Below are positions 1 through 10,786 of a stretch of DNA of 57,500 nt, in pieces. The stretch covers positions 15,001 through 72,500 of the forward strand of contig ADNK01000007.1 in the NCBI GenBank assembly GCA_000320545.1, given 5' to 3'. The notes beneath the pieces were generated by a model, which did no database searches, was not told the DNA's origin, and saw only the letters and a program-made list of their open reading frames with translations. The position numbers and the translations under genes are program-made. Source of the stretch: Bigelowiella natans CCMP2755. Taxonomy: Eukaryota; Cercozoa; Chlorarachniophyceae. The first letter of the stretch is position 1, and each line of letters begins with the position of its first letter.

Positions 1-953
1 ATGGAACTGCGATTATTTATAAGAAACGAATGACACATTATATCAATGAGTCAACAACATCGTTGGAATAGCCGCCCACATGATGCCCTCCCCTCTTACT
101 TATCAGTACGTGGTCATCGAGAGCGCGGCACATAACAGACCGGAGCAGGTACGGCTTTGACGAGTAACTTGATGATGGTGATTATAACGGCGACAGTACC
201 CATCCTTCATTATTCCTCCCCTGCTCATCACTATCATAATCATTGTATTATTAGCTGATTCCGGGGCAGCAGTTCTTCGGTCGCACGCACTTTGAAGCTG
301 ACGTGGATTGGGAGAATCCGGTGCTAGATTGCCGATACAACCAATTTCGAGAGAACAAGCGGGTCTAAGCTTTTTCAAAGTAGTCGTTAGTCCAAGAGCA
401 GTAGCACTGTTGTCGGTAAGATCGATATAGAAGCGGTCGCGTAGATAGATGCATGCGTGGATAAAGCAACCATGTGCACACATTTTTGCTAGCAAATTCC
501 AATCTGGATATGTAAATATCTGTAATACAAATTACAAGGTATCTGATATATGTAAGCAATATGTCTGAAACTGTGTCTATTTAGCATGTGCACTAGAATT
601 ATGTACATATTGCTGGAGCGGCTCGCGACTAAATAGTAATAAAAATGAAGCGCCTGCGATCCTATGCGACAGATGTAATGGTCACAATGAAGCGATTAAA
701 TACGTTCAATCGTTATGTCTGCAATGCTAAGGCTCGTGCATATCGTATCTATGCAAGCTAGCAAGGCGACTACTTTATTTTAGCGTATGCATGTTAGTAG
801 TAGACACTTCGACACTACAATACTACAGCGTTCGCATGTGATTTACACAACCATGTAATGTTGCCGCAACTTAATATTATCGTTATGTGTATAATCATAA
901 TTACGTTTTACTAACGCCAATATGATACAGGGAATAATTGTACAATTATGTTG
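1..953. other. Intergenic, no gene seen
   Basis: No reading frame here has splice-consistent neighbours or a recognisable motif. The sequence is AT-rich and holds no long simple repeat. It lies downstream of the reductase gene, whose stop is at 954-956, so it may carry that gene's 3' UTR. Confidence 0.5.
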
Positions 954-2090
954 CTAGAATTGAGTGAATGGTAGGTACGTCTCCTCTTTGACCCATCGCC
1001 CTCGATTTTTCCCTGTGAAAACCCTAGCCGCAAACTTACCTAGCACCTTGTCCGGAGTCAGAAATGGAACTTTCTGGCCGTCCAGATCTTCCTGCTCAAA
1101 TTTTATTGGAACCACACGTGCACCCTTGACCAGCTGTGCAGCTACATCCGGAGCAGGCTCTGCAAGGCAGTTGATGATGAACTTCTTCACCTTATCCGTC
1201 TGGATGGATTTATCTGCCATAAGTAGGTCGGTCTTGACAATGCCGGGGGACATCAAGTGGACTCCTACGTTGTCAATCTTTGCGACATTAAGTTCCTTTC
1301 TGAGAGATTTATTGAGCTGCTCTAGGCCGCGCTTGCAACTGCCGTACACAGAGACATTCGCCGTGGGAGCGCCGTCCTGGCCCTGCCCGAGCATATTGAA
1401 GATGTGTCCACCTCGCTTCTGCTCCTTCATTGTGTTGATAGCTCTCTTGCACCCGAGTAGAGTACCAACAAGATTAACGTCAACAGTGGCCTGGATGATT
1501 CGATCGTCCATCTCATTCAGAGGTCCGTAGCGGTACAGGTTTCCACCTGCATTGTTAATCCAGATATCGATATCGCCTAGTTCGCGCTTAGTAAAATCCA
1601 CCAGGTTGTCGAATTGTTCCCCCGAGCCCACATCACAGGGAGTTCCCCTAACCTTTTCTGCTCCAAACCTCTGAGCGAGCTCTGCCACTACCTCGTCATG
1701 TACCTCCTGCGGCTCGTTCGAGCAGATCACGACGGAGTCCCCTGCTTCAAGAAACTTCTCGGCGAGTGCGTAGCCAACACCCTTCGTTGACCCCGTGATG
1801 ACCACATTATAGTTACGGTCCACGATGTATTCCTCATCGCTTGCCCGCACGGCCACAAGACTGCTGCACGTCGGCGACGAAAGCAATGATCTTGACGACG
1901 CAATTCGGCCCATCATCCTCGTGATTGGACGGGAAGATGTGATACCCGGAATTCGACCAGTTCGAGAGGAAATCATAGTAGATCCTAGGCCTGAGTGCCG
2001 CTGCTGCTGATGCGTAGAGATGAGAAGCAGCGCTGCCACTGAGAGCAAGAGGAGGAGGAGAAGGGACGGGGTACTCTTCATGGTTCCCAT
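954..2090 (-). CDS. NOL: NYC1/NOL-type chlorophyll b reductase-like SDR
   Basis: A 378-residue short-chain dehydrogenase/reductase in one open frame. Seen: a hydrophobic N-terminus (residues 9-24) followed by an S/R-rich stretch, which suggests a signal plus plastid transit peptide; a Rossmann motif TGSTKGVG at about 99-106; NNAG at 179-182; and the catalytic pair YGSCK at 249-253. The C-terminal text around FIINCLAEPAPDVAAQLV closely resembles plant NOL/NYC1, which reduce chlorophyll b to 7-hydroxymethyl chlorophyll a at the thylakoid during chlorophyll turnover. No membrane helices follow the leader, so it is more like NOL than NYC1. The substrate is inferred: in algae lacking chlorophyll b the role of such homologues is unsettled. 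It is divergent from APC10. A 27-nt in-frame stretch near the 3' end (1013-1039) has intron-like ends. Confidence 0.85.
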   Translation of the reverse strand: MGTMKSTPSLLLLLLLSVAALLLISTHQQQRHSGLGSTMISSRTGRIPGITSSRPITRMMGRIASSRSLLSSPTCSSLVAVRASDEEYIVDRNYNVVITGSTKGVGYALAEKFLEAGDSVVICSNEPQEVHDEVVAELAQRFGAEKVRGTPCDVGSGEQFDNLVDFTKRELGDIDIWINNAGGNLYRYGPLNEMDDRIIQATVDVNLVGTLLGCKRAINTMKEQKRGGHIFNMLGQGQDGAPTANVSVYGSCKRGLEQLNKSLRKELNVAKIDNVGVHLMSPGIVKTDLLMADKSIQTDKVKKFIINCLAEPAPDVAAQLVKGARVVPIKFEQEDLDGQKVPFLTPDKVLGKFAARVFTGKNRGRWVKEETYLPFTQF

Positions 2091-2910
2091 GCTCTTTGGA
2101 CTTTTTCAGGGTAGGCAATCGTTGGGGAAATCTCGAAAAATATCCACAGTTTTAATACTACGACATGAATTAAAACGTTGTCGCAGAATCAATATCTCAG
2201 TAGTCACGTGGTCTATGCATTCTACTTTTGCGCAGGAGGTTGGATAACTTTTTTACCTGCGAACTTCGAGAGGCTTCGCTCGCATGATACAAAATTGAAA
2301 TTTAGATCATTTGCTATGTACGTCAAAGCATAAGGATATATTTTCGTAGAAATGGAACGTGTTCCAGACCTGTGTCAGCCTCCGAAGACATTGGGATTTA
2401 TTTTTCCTACTGGGAAGTATTCCAAGCGAAGTCCCAACGAAGCATGAACCTTCGAGCCTTTTCCAAAGAAAGGATATTTCATTCATGATGTTTGTTGGAT
2501 ATATAAATTTCCAGTGAATGAGTAAGCTACAACAGCTCGGACAATGCTTCTCATTGCCATGTATTTTCAAATATTAAACATAACTCACGAATTATTAATT
2601 TACCAGAAGACGGACAATATTTTTTAAAGAAGATGAACTTCTTCTGTCTCCCACAGAATATTCCTTGCATTTTATTGTTAATATCGTACGATTTCAAATA
2701 AATACGTTGGTAGTAAGTACTTCTTTTAAGCAGTTGCTCTTCCGGGAGAGAAGAAGCGAGGAGTCAATGGTGGTGCTGCCAACGGCTGTCAATCGTTCCC
2801 ACCTCCCTTCCTTGTAATCTAGCGGACAGTTTCACGGGCGGAGCCACTCCCTCCCAGGAAAGTAGCCTTCAATCCTATTGAGATCGTTAGTTCCAGTGGG
2901 CTTTGAGGCG
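2091..2910. promoter_or_regulatory. Divergent intergenic region (shared promoter zone)
   Basis: About 820 bp separate the start of the reductase gene (-) from the start of APC10 (+), so both promoters must lie here or in 5' UTRs. I see no certain TATA box or named element. This assignment rests on gene orientation only. Confidence 0.4.
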
Positions 2911-3257
2911 ATGGAGGACACAAAAACGGCAACCGATACCACAGACCGGCGGGAAATAGGGAACGAAGCTGCATGGACGCTCTCGAGCGCAAAGGTATGA
3001 TGGTGATGCTAAGTGGAGATAGTGAGCTACTATCAATTCTCTGCGTATCTCCCAACACTTTGTAAATTTCCCATTTGTCACTCATCATGCAGCCTGGGAA
3101 TGGAGTCGAGCAACTACGTGACGACAACTTTGAGACCTTCTGGCAGGTTTCTATGTATATCTGCTACCTTACATTACTTCCGATACATTTCAAATCCTTC
3201 CTCTTCTCCTCCACGCTACCCATGTCCTTACATGTCTTCCCTTCCCCCCCCCCCCCC

Positions 3258-3292
<35 letters not shown>

Positions 3293-4067
3293 TTCCAGAG
3301 TGACGGATCACAGCCACACTTAATAAACATACAGTTCTACAAGAAGATGCGAATAAAGGTACAGCGAAACCTACATCATTTACAACCACTCTACACACTC
3401 GCACTCCCATCTTCAGGAGCTCCACCTCTACTGCGACTTCAAACGCGATGAGAGCTATACACCGAGCAAGGCAATAATAACTCACAGGAAGCTCATGTCT
3501 TAGTCCTGCAAAATGAATTCGTGTAGAGAGGATATACCAATATACTCCCACCGAACACTGCGCACGATAGTAAAAAGAAACGAAAAGCTGCAGCAGGCCA
3601 ACGCTAACGTCTATCTTTCATCAGATATCCATAAAAGCTGGTAGTGGATTTCACGATCTGCGCGAAGTGAAGTTGGAGGAGCTTGATGAGCCGGAAGGTA
3701 CAACCTCCGACAATTAAATACTACACATACAAAAGCACGTGATCACGCATATTCTTATATCTATTAGGATGGGTCACTATTGACCTCACGACGAAAGATA
3801 GCAACAATAGTCACCAAGGTGATTGTTAGTTGGGGAGGATAATCAAACGCTTCGATGAGAATATAGCATTGTCATCCCCTTTTCTAGTTTGTGCGGCGGA
3901 TATCACAATTCATACATAAACTTCCCTCCTCTTGCGCATTTGGAAAGGGAGCGCGAGCACATACTACCTCCGAGCGCATGTGGTACAAGTCGCTGTGCTG
4001 TCGAGCCACCAGAATGGCCGTGATACACACGTCAGACAGGTTACTGCTGATTAGTCACTGAAAGAGA

Positions 4068-4113
<46 letters not shown>

Positions 4114-4512
4114 GAGGGGGGATGATTCATTTCGAAATTGTTCTTCTTGGAGATTTACTGTAAAGTGTCGCTGATACATCGGCTCCAAGCGCGGAACATT
4201 GCGCTTTTCATTAGTAGCAAACACTGGAATCCGATTATATTTGTGTTGCTTCTTTCCTCATTCTGTTTGTTCATATTCTTCTACCTCTAACAATAGGTGA
4301 AAATATTCGGGCCGCGTCAGTCGTCTACAAAGGTATGTAGTGATATTCAAGATTATCGTATTATCTGTTCCGCAATTCAATATAAGAAGGCATCGGTGCA
4401 AGTGCAGTTTTTCCCTACTTAAAGATGACAATTAATTAACAATAAGGGATTCGGCACGGAGCTATCACGGTTTCTCACGCAAGATTTCGTCATGTTCTCG
4501 TGTCTACGGTGA
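2911..4512 (+). CDS. APC10: Anaphase-promoting complex subunit 10 (APC10/DOC1)
   Basis: Nine exons join in phase to 189 codons plus stop: 2911-2994, 3093-3146, 3299-3358, 3417-3470, 3625-3697, 3768-3818, 3948-4039, 4297-4332, 4447-4512. Human APC10 has 185 residues. The product is a DOC-domain beta-sandwich: AAWTLSSAK then PGNGVEQLRDDNFETFWQ, SDGSQPHLINIQF, DESYTPSK, ISIKAGSGFHDL and SSHQNGRDTHVRQVKIFGPR are all close to the conserved family core. The protein ends in Leu-Arg, equivalent to the Ile-Arg tail that docks on the APC3/Cdc27 TPR subunit. APC10 works with the co-activator to bind D-box substrates of the ubiquitin ligase. The intron after exon 4 starts with GC rather than GT. Several introns contain microsatellites, including a C-run plus (TC)n just before exon 3. 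Confidence 0.95.
3243..3291. repeat. Poly-C plus (TC)n microsatellite at splice acceptor
   Basis: A run of C then about 17 TC units lies in APC10 intron 2 and ends seven bases before the acceptor AG of exon 3, where a polypyrimidine tract is expected. Confidence 0.95.
4063..4107. repeat. (GA)n microsatellite in APC10 intron 7
   Basis: An almost pure AG/GA run just downstream of the exon 7 donor. On this strand it is purine-rich, so it is not a pyrimidine tract for APC10. Confidence 0.95.
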
Positions 4513-5310
4513 CTGAGACAAGGACGGGGAGCACATAGAAGACGGGTCAATGATGAGCTTGTGACGAGGAGGAAAAGATGATGATCGTTAGTTATGATAG
4601 ACTAGAGGGCAACATAAGATGACATGTTACGATATAACGAACATAATTATCATTAGTTCCTGCTGTCCGCATTTCATGCCGAGCCTTTGCATTGCACAGC
4701 CTAGTAGTATTAATGAGCTAGTGAGGCGCGCATTCATGCATGTGCATCAGTATTGCTGAGTTTGCGCTATATATATACACCACTATATTAGCTACTAGGC
4801 TACGATGACGTCGCGGTACATCACACAGCTGCGATATGTGAGATGGATGTAATGAATTGATGAAATATTTTCAATAATGGTTATCTTAATGTAGCTGTGC
4901 AATACAGCGGCTACACACAGCGCTTATGTTGTGATTACAATGTATGGCATATTGATGGCAGTCTAGCAGTGAGTGTGCATAACTATTGTTATTGTCTAGT
5001 ACGTTGTGTGCCATGTCGTCGAGATTGCCCTGTCAGCATTGCAGTCTCTCTATCAATAGCTATCGAACAGGCTTTGTTGTTTTCATCTGGCCATGCAGCA
5101 GCAACACAGCCATCGACGTACACGTACTCATCATCAATGCGCTTGTAATTTTGTGTATCAATCATACACTTCGGAGCAGAGCTATCTGGTATATTTCTTT
5201 CTAGCCTACAGCCTAGCAGCTAGACTATACAAGCTACAGCCGATGCATGATACAGGTAACTGGTTTGAGATAGCTAAATTGTTTAAGACAAAAAATTTCG
5301 CTATTACACA
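4513..5310. other. Intergenic between convergent genes, nothing recognised
   Basis: The gap between the APC10 stop and the stop of the minus-strand J-protein gene. Short open frames in several phases have no splice-consistent partners or family similarity. 3' UTRs of both genes are expected here. Confidence 0.5.
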
Positions 5311-5983
5311 TCAACGTCTGCCTCTATCATTTCCGCGCTTTTTATTCCTATTCTGGAAATAGCGGCTATTGACAAACTTATCTGCCATTTTATCAATTTC
5401 GTCATCAGCACCGTTGCTAGGAGCGTTGGTGATGTTGTACTTCCTCGTCAGCTCCTCTTCACCGATCTCAGGATTAAGCAGTGACTCCATCATCATATCT
5501 CGAATAAAGTACCTGATAGTAACATGATAGTGATCAACGATAATAATAATGAACGAGACATGCGAGCAGAAAACTCCAAGAAGATGACGACGTTGAACAA
5601 TGCTGTAAGCAAGAGCAAGCACAATAGTCGGCATCAAAGCTCTTTCTTGTTTCCGCCATAGCACAGAAGCAAAGACAGAGATGGATGGGATTCGATAAAA
5701 GTATGAGGCGGGCTCCTATTTTGATTGCAACGTACGTAGATTTCGCGAATCTCAGATCTCCACCCACTCTACTTTTGCCTGGAAAAATTCAAGGGAGGAT
5801 GAGGTCAGTGAAGCTGGAGGAATATGGTCGTCTCAGCAGGCACACTGAGTAATTGTTGCCGTTTGATGATGCGCTTCTCTTCTCTTCGACGTGCATTGTT
5901 GCGGCAGAAGGTGAAAGGAGATGATGATGCATACATACGCACATGCTGGTAATACACACACACACACACACACACATAGAGAG

Positions 5984-6032
<49 letters not shown>

Positions 6033-8242
6033 ATACCTCTTCCACTCTCGTACATTTCATCCAAACGGGCGCGGGCAAAGGCCGCCTTGAAGAATAACAC
6101 CATACATTCCAAATGCAGCGATTTTAGAAATAGAAGAGTCACCAACGCCAACACCACCACCATTGTCAGTAGTAGCTATAAATAATAATGGTGAGGCCAC
6201 GACCTTTTACGTGAAGGAGGTGGTGGTGGTGGTGGTGGTTGTACGACAAAAAACAAAGACGAGGTGGCGTGGATGATGGGGAGGGTGGGTCTTGAACAAA
6301 AACCATGGCACTTATTATCTGTACACTTATGCCTGTATGTTTGTACGTAAGTGTCTGCGTGTGAGTGCTTATTGCGTTGTACTGCGCTGTGTGCAGTAAC
6401 GATAATGTGATATTTCAGCAGTACCGCCCCAGAATCTTGTTCATTCGAATGATCTAAGAACGGAACGCGTGCGGCCTTATGGGAGGTAATAGGAGAGGAG
6501 AAGAGGGGAAGAGTGAGGTCATGGTGATGATGTTTTGTAGGATTAGTTCTCTTCCTCAGCACTAGCGTCACCACTATCACAACTCTTCTCTCTATCTCTG
6601 CCTTTTTCTTCTTACTTCTTTCTTCCTCTTCTTCTAAAAATACCTCTGCAGACGCCGATTCACGGATTATCCGATGGACTTGAGGATCATGAACGCCTCT
6701 GTGATATAGAAGTGAGACAGAGAGAGAGACAGAGAGAGAGACAGAGAGAAGAATGGTTACCAAAAATACACAGCTGTGGAGATATAAGCATGTATGTATA
6801 CGTTGGTTATTCTTTGTGCATATGTGGTCGACGTGCATTACGCTCTCCTCATTCGTTCAATGAAGGCCTCAGAGTCTGTTATCTTCTCTTGTGTGTACTC
6901 CACTAGCCGTTTCTTCGCAATCACCCTGTGTGTTAGGAGATACGACGACAACAGTATTTTTTTAAACAATCTGTTTTGTGAATCTTTGTAGTGTTGATAG
7001 TTTGGCCTTGCTTGTCATGTAATCACTGCGAGGATGATATATTGCACGCTGTAGCTCCTAGTTGTTTTATAAATCACAATCCTCGGTCTATTTAATACTC
7101 TCTCTTTGCGTCGTCCATCAACGTTTCCAGCGACGTTTGCACTCGCCTCATAGCCTCCTGAGGAAGGAGAGTAGCATGCACGAGTATTATGATATTAAAA
7201 AGTCAGAAGCAGAAAGGATGGAGAAGGAGAGGCTATGAAAGCGCAACGTATTCTTCGGTGTGGGCAGATACTAGATAGTCTTGAGCTACTACAACACATT
7301 GCTGCTGCTCCTTCACCAAAAGCTGCTGCTGCTGCTGCTACTTACACTAGCTCCGGGGTGAGAGCACTTGTCCGGGTGTAGAATCAGCGAGATGCTGTTC
7401 GTTTGTTCAAAAGAAAGGGGAGAGAGAGGGCGGGGGGGGGAGGGGGGGAGAGAGAATTTCACAACACAGAATGCACGAGGGGGGCAAGGTGGGGGAATCA
7501 TTAGATCATCGAAGGCTCTTTCATCTGGACTCTTTCTAATGAAAATCCAGGAAAAGAGAAGGAAACCATAATTATTCTGTGGTGTTGTATTTACTATCGG
7601 TAAGATTTGCGAACGTAGTCCTCTGAGTCGTCCTCCCATACCTGTGACAATATAACAAATGGTTCTTAAAGGATTCACCAGCAACCAAGGCGAAGAATGC
7701 GACAAAAACGCACAGGGACTCATTTGTGCTGAACGATTCCGCCCCCCTTCCCTCTCCCACATTATTTTTTAATATGCATATAGATGCATAAACACACGTT
7801 GAGGATCTTGAATGCATCGTCCTTGATCGAGAGTACCCGATGTACCTGATGATGGTGATGATGATGATGATGAACATATATTACGGTGCACTCCCAAATG
7901 GAGAAGATGAAACTGATAAGGCAATTTAAGAAGACGAATATCGTCATAGCGATTTTCCTGATAATGAACGTGTATATCTAATGTGTCACCATCACCTCTT
8001 CCGCACGCTCCGCTTCGTTCATTTGGATGACTCGGCTGTGGGAAATTTTCTGGAGAGCAGCATGCATGCAGGAGTGAGGCGGAAAGCAAAAGAGGCAGCG
8101 GCATTAGAAGTGTGTAGTAGAACCCAAGCACGCGCTATGTTGCTTCTAAGTGATGATATTTCGCCTCTTCAATCTACATCATCATCCACATTGAACGATG
8201 GGAAGGGGCTCTAATTGCTTCATATCCACAATCGTTACAATT

Positions 8243-8274
<32 letters not shown>

Positions 8275-9268
8275 TATAATCATCATTATAGTCATCATAA
8301 TCATGAAAGCCCTCTCTCCGACTACGGATTGTTTGTGTTTCTTGCATGCATGTGAGCCTCAATCGGCGCGACCTTTCTCTTCGCTTTCCCCCCTGGATAG
8401 ACACAGCCACGACATAGAGAACAACAGGCCACACACATCATTAAAAAAAAATACAAGCCTCCCGTTATTTATCATGTCGCTTTTGTGCACGATTCATCAT
8501 CCACCATATAACTTGTTTGAATTCGTCGGTTAGTTGTCGCAGAAGACCTGGTCGCTGTCTCCCTTTAAAGGCAGGTTTGCTGCTGCCGTCATGACCCCCT
8601 TCCTCCCTCTTCCCATAGCCGCTGCCGCTTTGAAGAGGATCTGATGCAGAAGTTAGTTGTGTCTATTCCGATATGTTCGCGATGCGTCATCTATATGCTC
8701 GCATATTATGTATCATATATGCACACACTCGTTTCATATTCTGTCTTTCTGTCTGCGCGCGCGTGTGTTTTGTAGATATAAATTGTATTTGAAACAGCTC
8801 TATCCAAACCTCCCTCGGCATCTTCATTCAATCTTCCTCCTCCTCCTCCTCCTCCTCCGCCAGCCTCATCTTGATGAGCCATCGATTCTACGGTGTGGTT
8901 GATAATTTTGCCGAAGAACTTTGTAAACGGGTCGTTGACGATGTTATCGGTCCCTTCCCCTCCTTGTCGCTCCACGCTGCATACAGCATAATATCAAATT
9001 AGCCCAGGACGGGATGGGGGGAGGGGAGATGAGGAGAATGGGAGAGCATGGATAATTGATGCTGGTATCACGAAGACAACGAGCACGAATAAAGTAGTGA
9101 TTATGACGACTACGACAATAAAGATGGGGACCGATATGAGTGTGAGGAGCGTTCCATTCTTTTTTCTAATGCCTGATAGGACGAACGCAGTCAACAAATC
9201 GCAATGGTGAAAGAGAACGATGAAAAGGAAGAAGAAATTTACACAAATAGACAGATACACATGCAACA

Positions 9269-9339
<71 letters not shown>

Positions 9340-9425
9340 GTGTGTGTGTGTGTGTGTGTGTATGTGTTTGTGTATATCTTTCGATTAAAAGCCCTTCTTC
9401 CCTATTCCACCTCTTCCCCCAAACA

Positions 9426-9457
<32 letters not shown>

Positions 9458-10786
9458 TACCTCAAATTCTTCAAACGTCTTTGAGCCATACAGACTCATA
9501 TCTATTGTTGGCGCAGGTGTAGGAGCAGAAGAAGAAGAAGAAGAAGAAGAAGAATGGAATCCATCAGCAGCAGCAGCAGCGGGTCTCCTTTTCCTCCTCA
9601 CCAAGGGACGTATTCTTGGTGGTGATATGTCCCTAGGCCCATTCCATCCAGTCATTGGTCTGCTGCTGACATGTCCTCTCTCATTCTCATCATTATCATC
9701 ATCATCTTGCCTGACTTCAGTGTGTTTCCCCTTTCTTCCAATCTTCCCTCTCTTCTCAAACAACCTCTCCATCCTTATTCCTCCAGGTGACCTAACACCT
9801 GCGGAGCTTAGATTGCTTCCTGGGGGTACGAGCGAGGCGTCTATTGGCGCCTCAACGTTATCACCATCATCAGCAGCAGCAGGTGTTGCATCATCCACGA
9901 AGTTTCCATTCTTGGAATAGATGTTTTCTAAGTGTGGTGATGATGACGGAAGAGGAGGAGGAGGCGGTGGTGGCGGCGACGAGGCCGAGTGCATCGAGGA
10001 ACAAGAAGATGATGAGTAGGAAGTAGAATAAGAGGAAGAAGAAGAGGAAGTCGATGAAGAATCTGAGTAGTCTCGCTTGCGCGTTCTCTTATGTTTCCTT
10101 TTCCGCTTATGCTTCTTCTTCTTCTTCTTCCTTTCCGTTGCTTTCTTATGCTGCTTTGAGGTACGATGATGCTTTCGCTTTCTTTGTCTCTCCTTATGTT
10201 CTTTCTTTTTTATTTTCTTCTTTTTCTTCTTTTCTCTGGGGAGATGCGAGGAGTCATCAGGAGGCAGACGATGGGGATGTTGGACTTCAATGGTAGATTC
10301 TTCGTGACGAAGGCTAGAAATCACCTCCATTGCACCGTCGCCGTGACGATCTGCAGAACGTTGTCGAATAATGGTAGATTTGCTGTTTCCACGGAATATC
10401 GGGACCCCATGGTGACCGAGGAAGTTTCTGAAGGCAGCACAACCAAAAGAAGGCGGGGATGATAACAAAGTTAGTTGTTTTCGACGACTGCATGCACCAG
10501 ATGTAAAGCGACGTTATGTTGTTACATCCTCATTATGATCCCCTTCTCCCATCCTCCCACTAACCCTCCTTCTACACTGCAAAAGCAGCAACCCTAACTT
10601 CTAATACTACCCAGAGGTGTCGCCGTCGTTCTCTTTAGGACGGCGCAACGATGATGATGATGGAGTTCCGGAGAATAGACCGCTACGGTATTCTATCGGC
10701 TCGTCAAACTCTATTTTCTCTCCTCTAAAGTTTATATCCATATCTCCTCCAACCACGCCAAAGCCTCTGCTGCCACCGTTACCCAT
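5311..10786 (-). CDS. J-domain (DnaJ-type) protein, Lys/Arg/Ser-rich N-half
   Basis: Multi-exon gene read right to left: 10786-10611, 10576-10526, 10487-9461, 9172-9132, 8976-8810, 8640-8548, an unresolved join, 8035-7996, 7845-7798, 7641-7595, 7394-7346, 7157-7099, 6698-6584, 6085-6037, 5778-5736, 5512-5311. The J domain lies across the 7.8-7.1 kb exons: DDAFKILNVWEDDSEDYVRKSYR, the HPD motif in ISLILHPDKCSHPGAS, then EAMRRVQTSLETLMDDAKRE. The HPD loop stimulates Hsp70 ATPase activity, so the protein is probably an Hsp70 co-chaperone. The big third exon encodes runs of Lys/Arg and a Ser tract (KRKHKRTRKRDYSDSSS), as in nuclear-speckle or splicing-linked proteins; a nuclear site is an inference. 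It does not match DNAJC8 outside the J domain. The joins among exons from 9172 to 8810 and from 7845 to 7099 agree in phase. Between 8548 and 8035 at least one small exon is missing from this model, and the start codon (10786, or an upstream in-frame ATG) is uncertain. Confidence 0.8.
5955..6031. repeat. (CA)n-(GA)n compound microsatellite
   Basis: A CA run is followed by a GA run in an intron of the J-protein gene, ending beside the exon at 6037-6085. In the gene's sense it is a TC run just downstream of a splice donor. Confidence 0.95.
8240..8305. repeat. (ATC)n/(GAT)n trinucleotide repeat
   Basis: A run of ATC/CAT units. In the sense of the J-protein gene it reads GAT and could encode Asp inside the unresolved join between 8548 and 8035, or be intronic. 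Confidence 0.9.
9270..9361. repeat. (CA)n-(TA)n-(TG)n compound microsatellite
   Basis: About 17 CA units, then about 17 TA units, then about 11 TG units. CA and TG are complementary, so the whole block is a near-perfect palindrome with an AT core. It lies in the intron of the J-protein gene between the exons ending at 9461 and starting at 9172. Confidence 0.95.
9428..9450. repeat. (TAC)n trinucleotide repeat
   Basis: TAC/ACT run immediately downstream (in gene sense) of the donor of the large J-protein exon, hence intronic. Confidence 0.9.
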
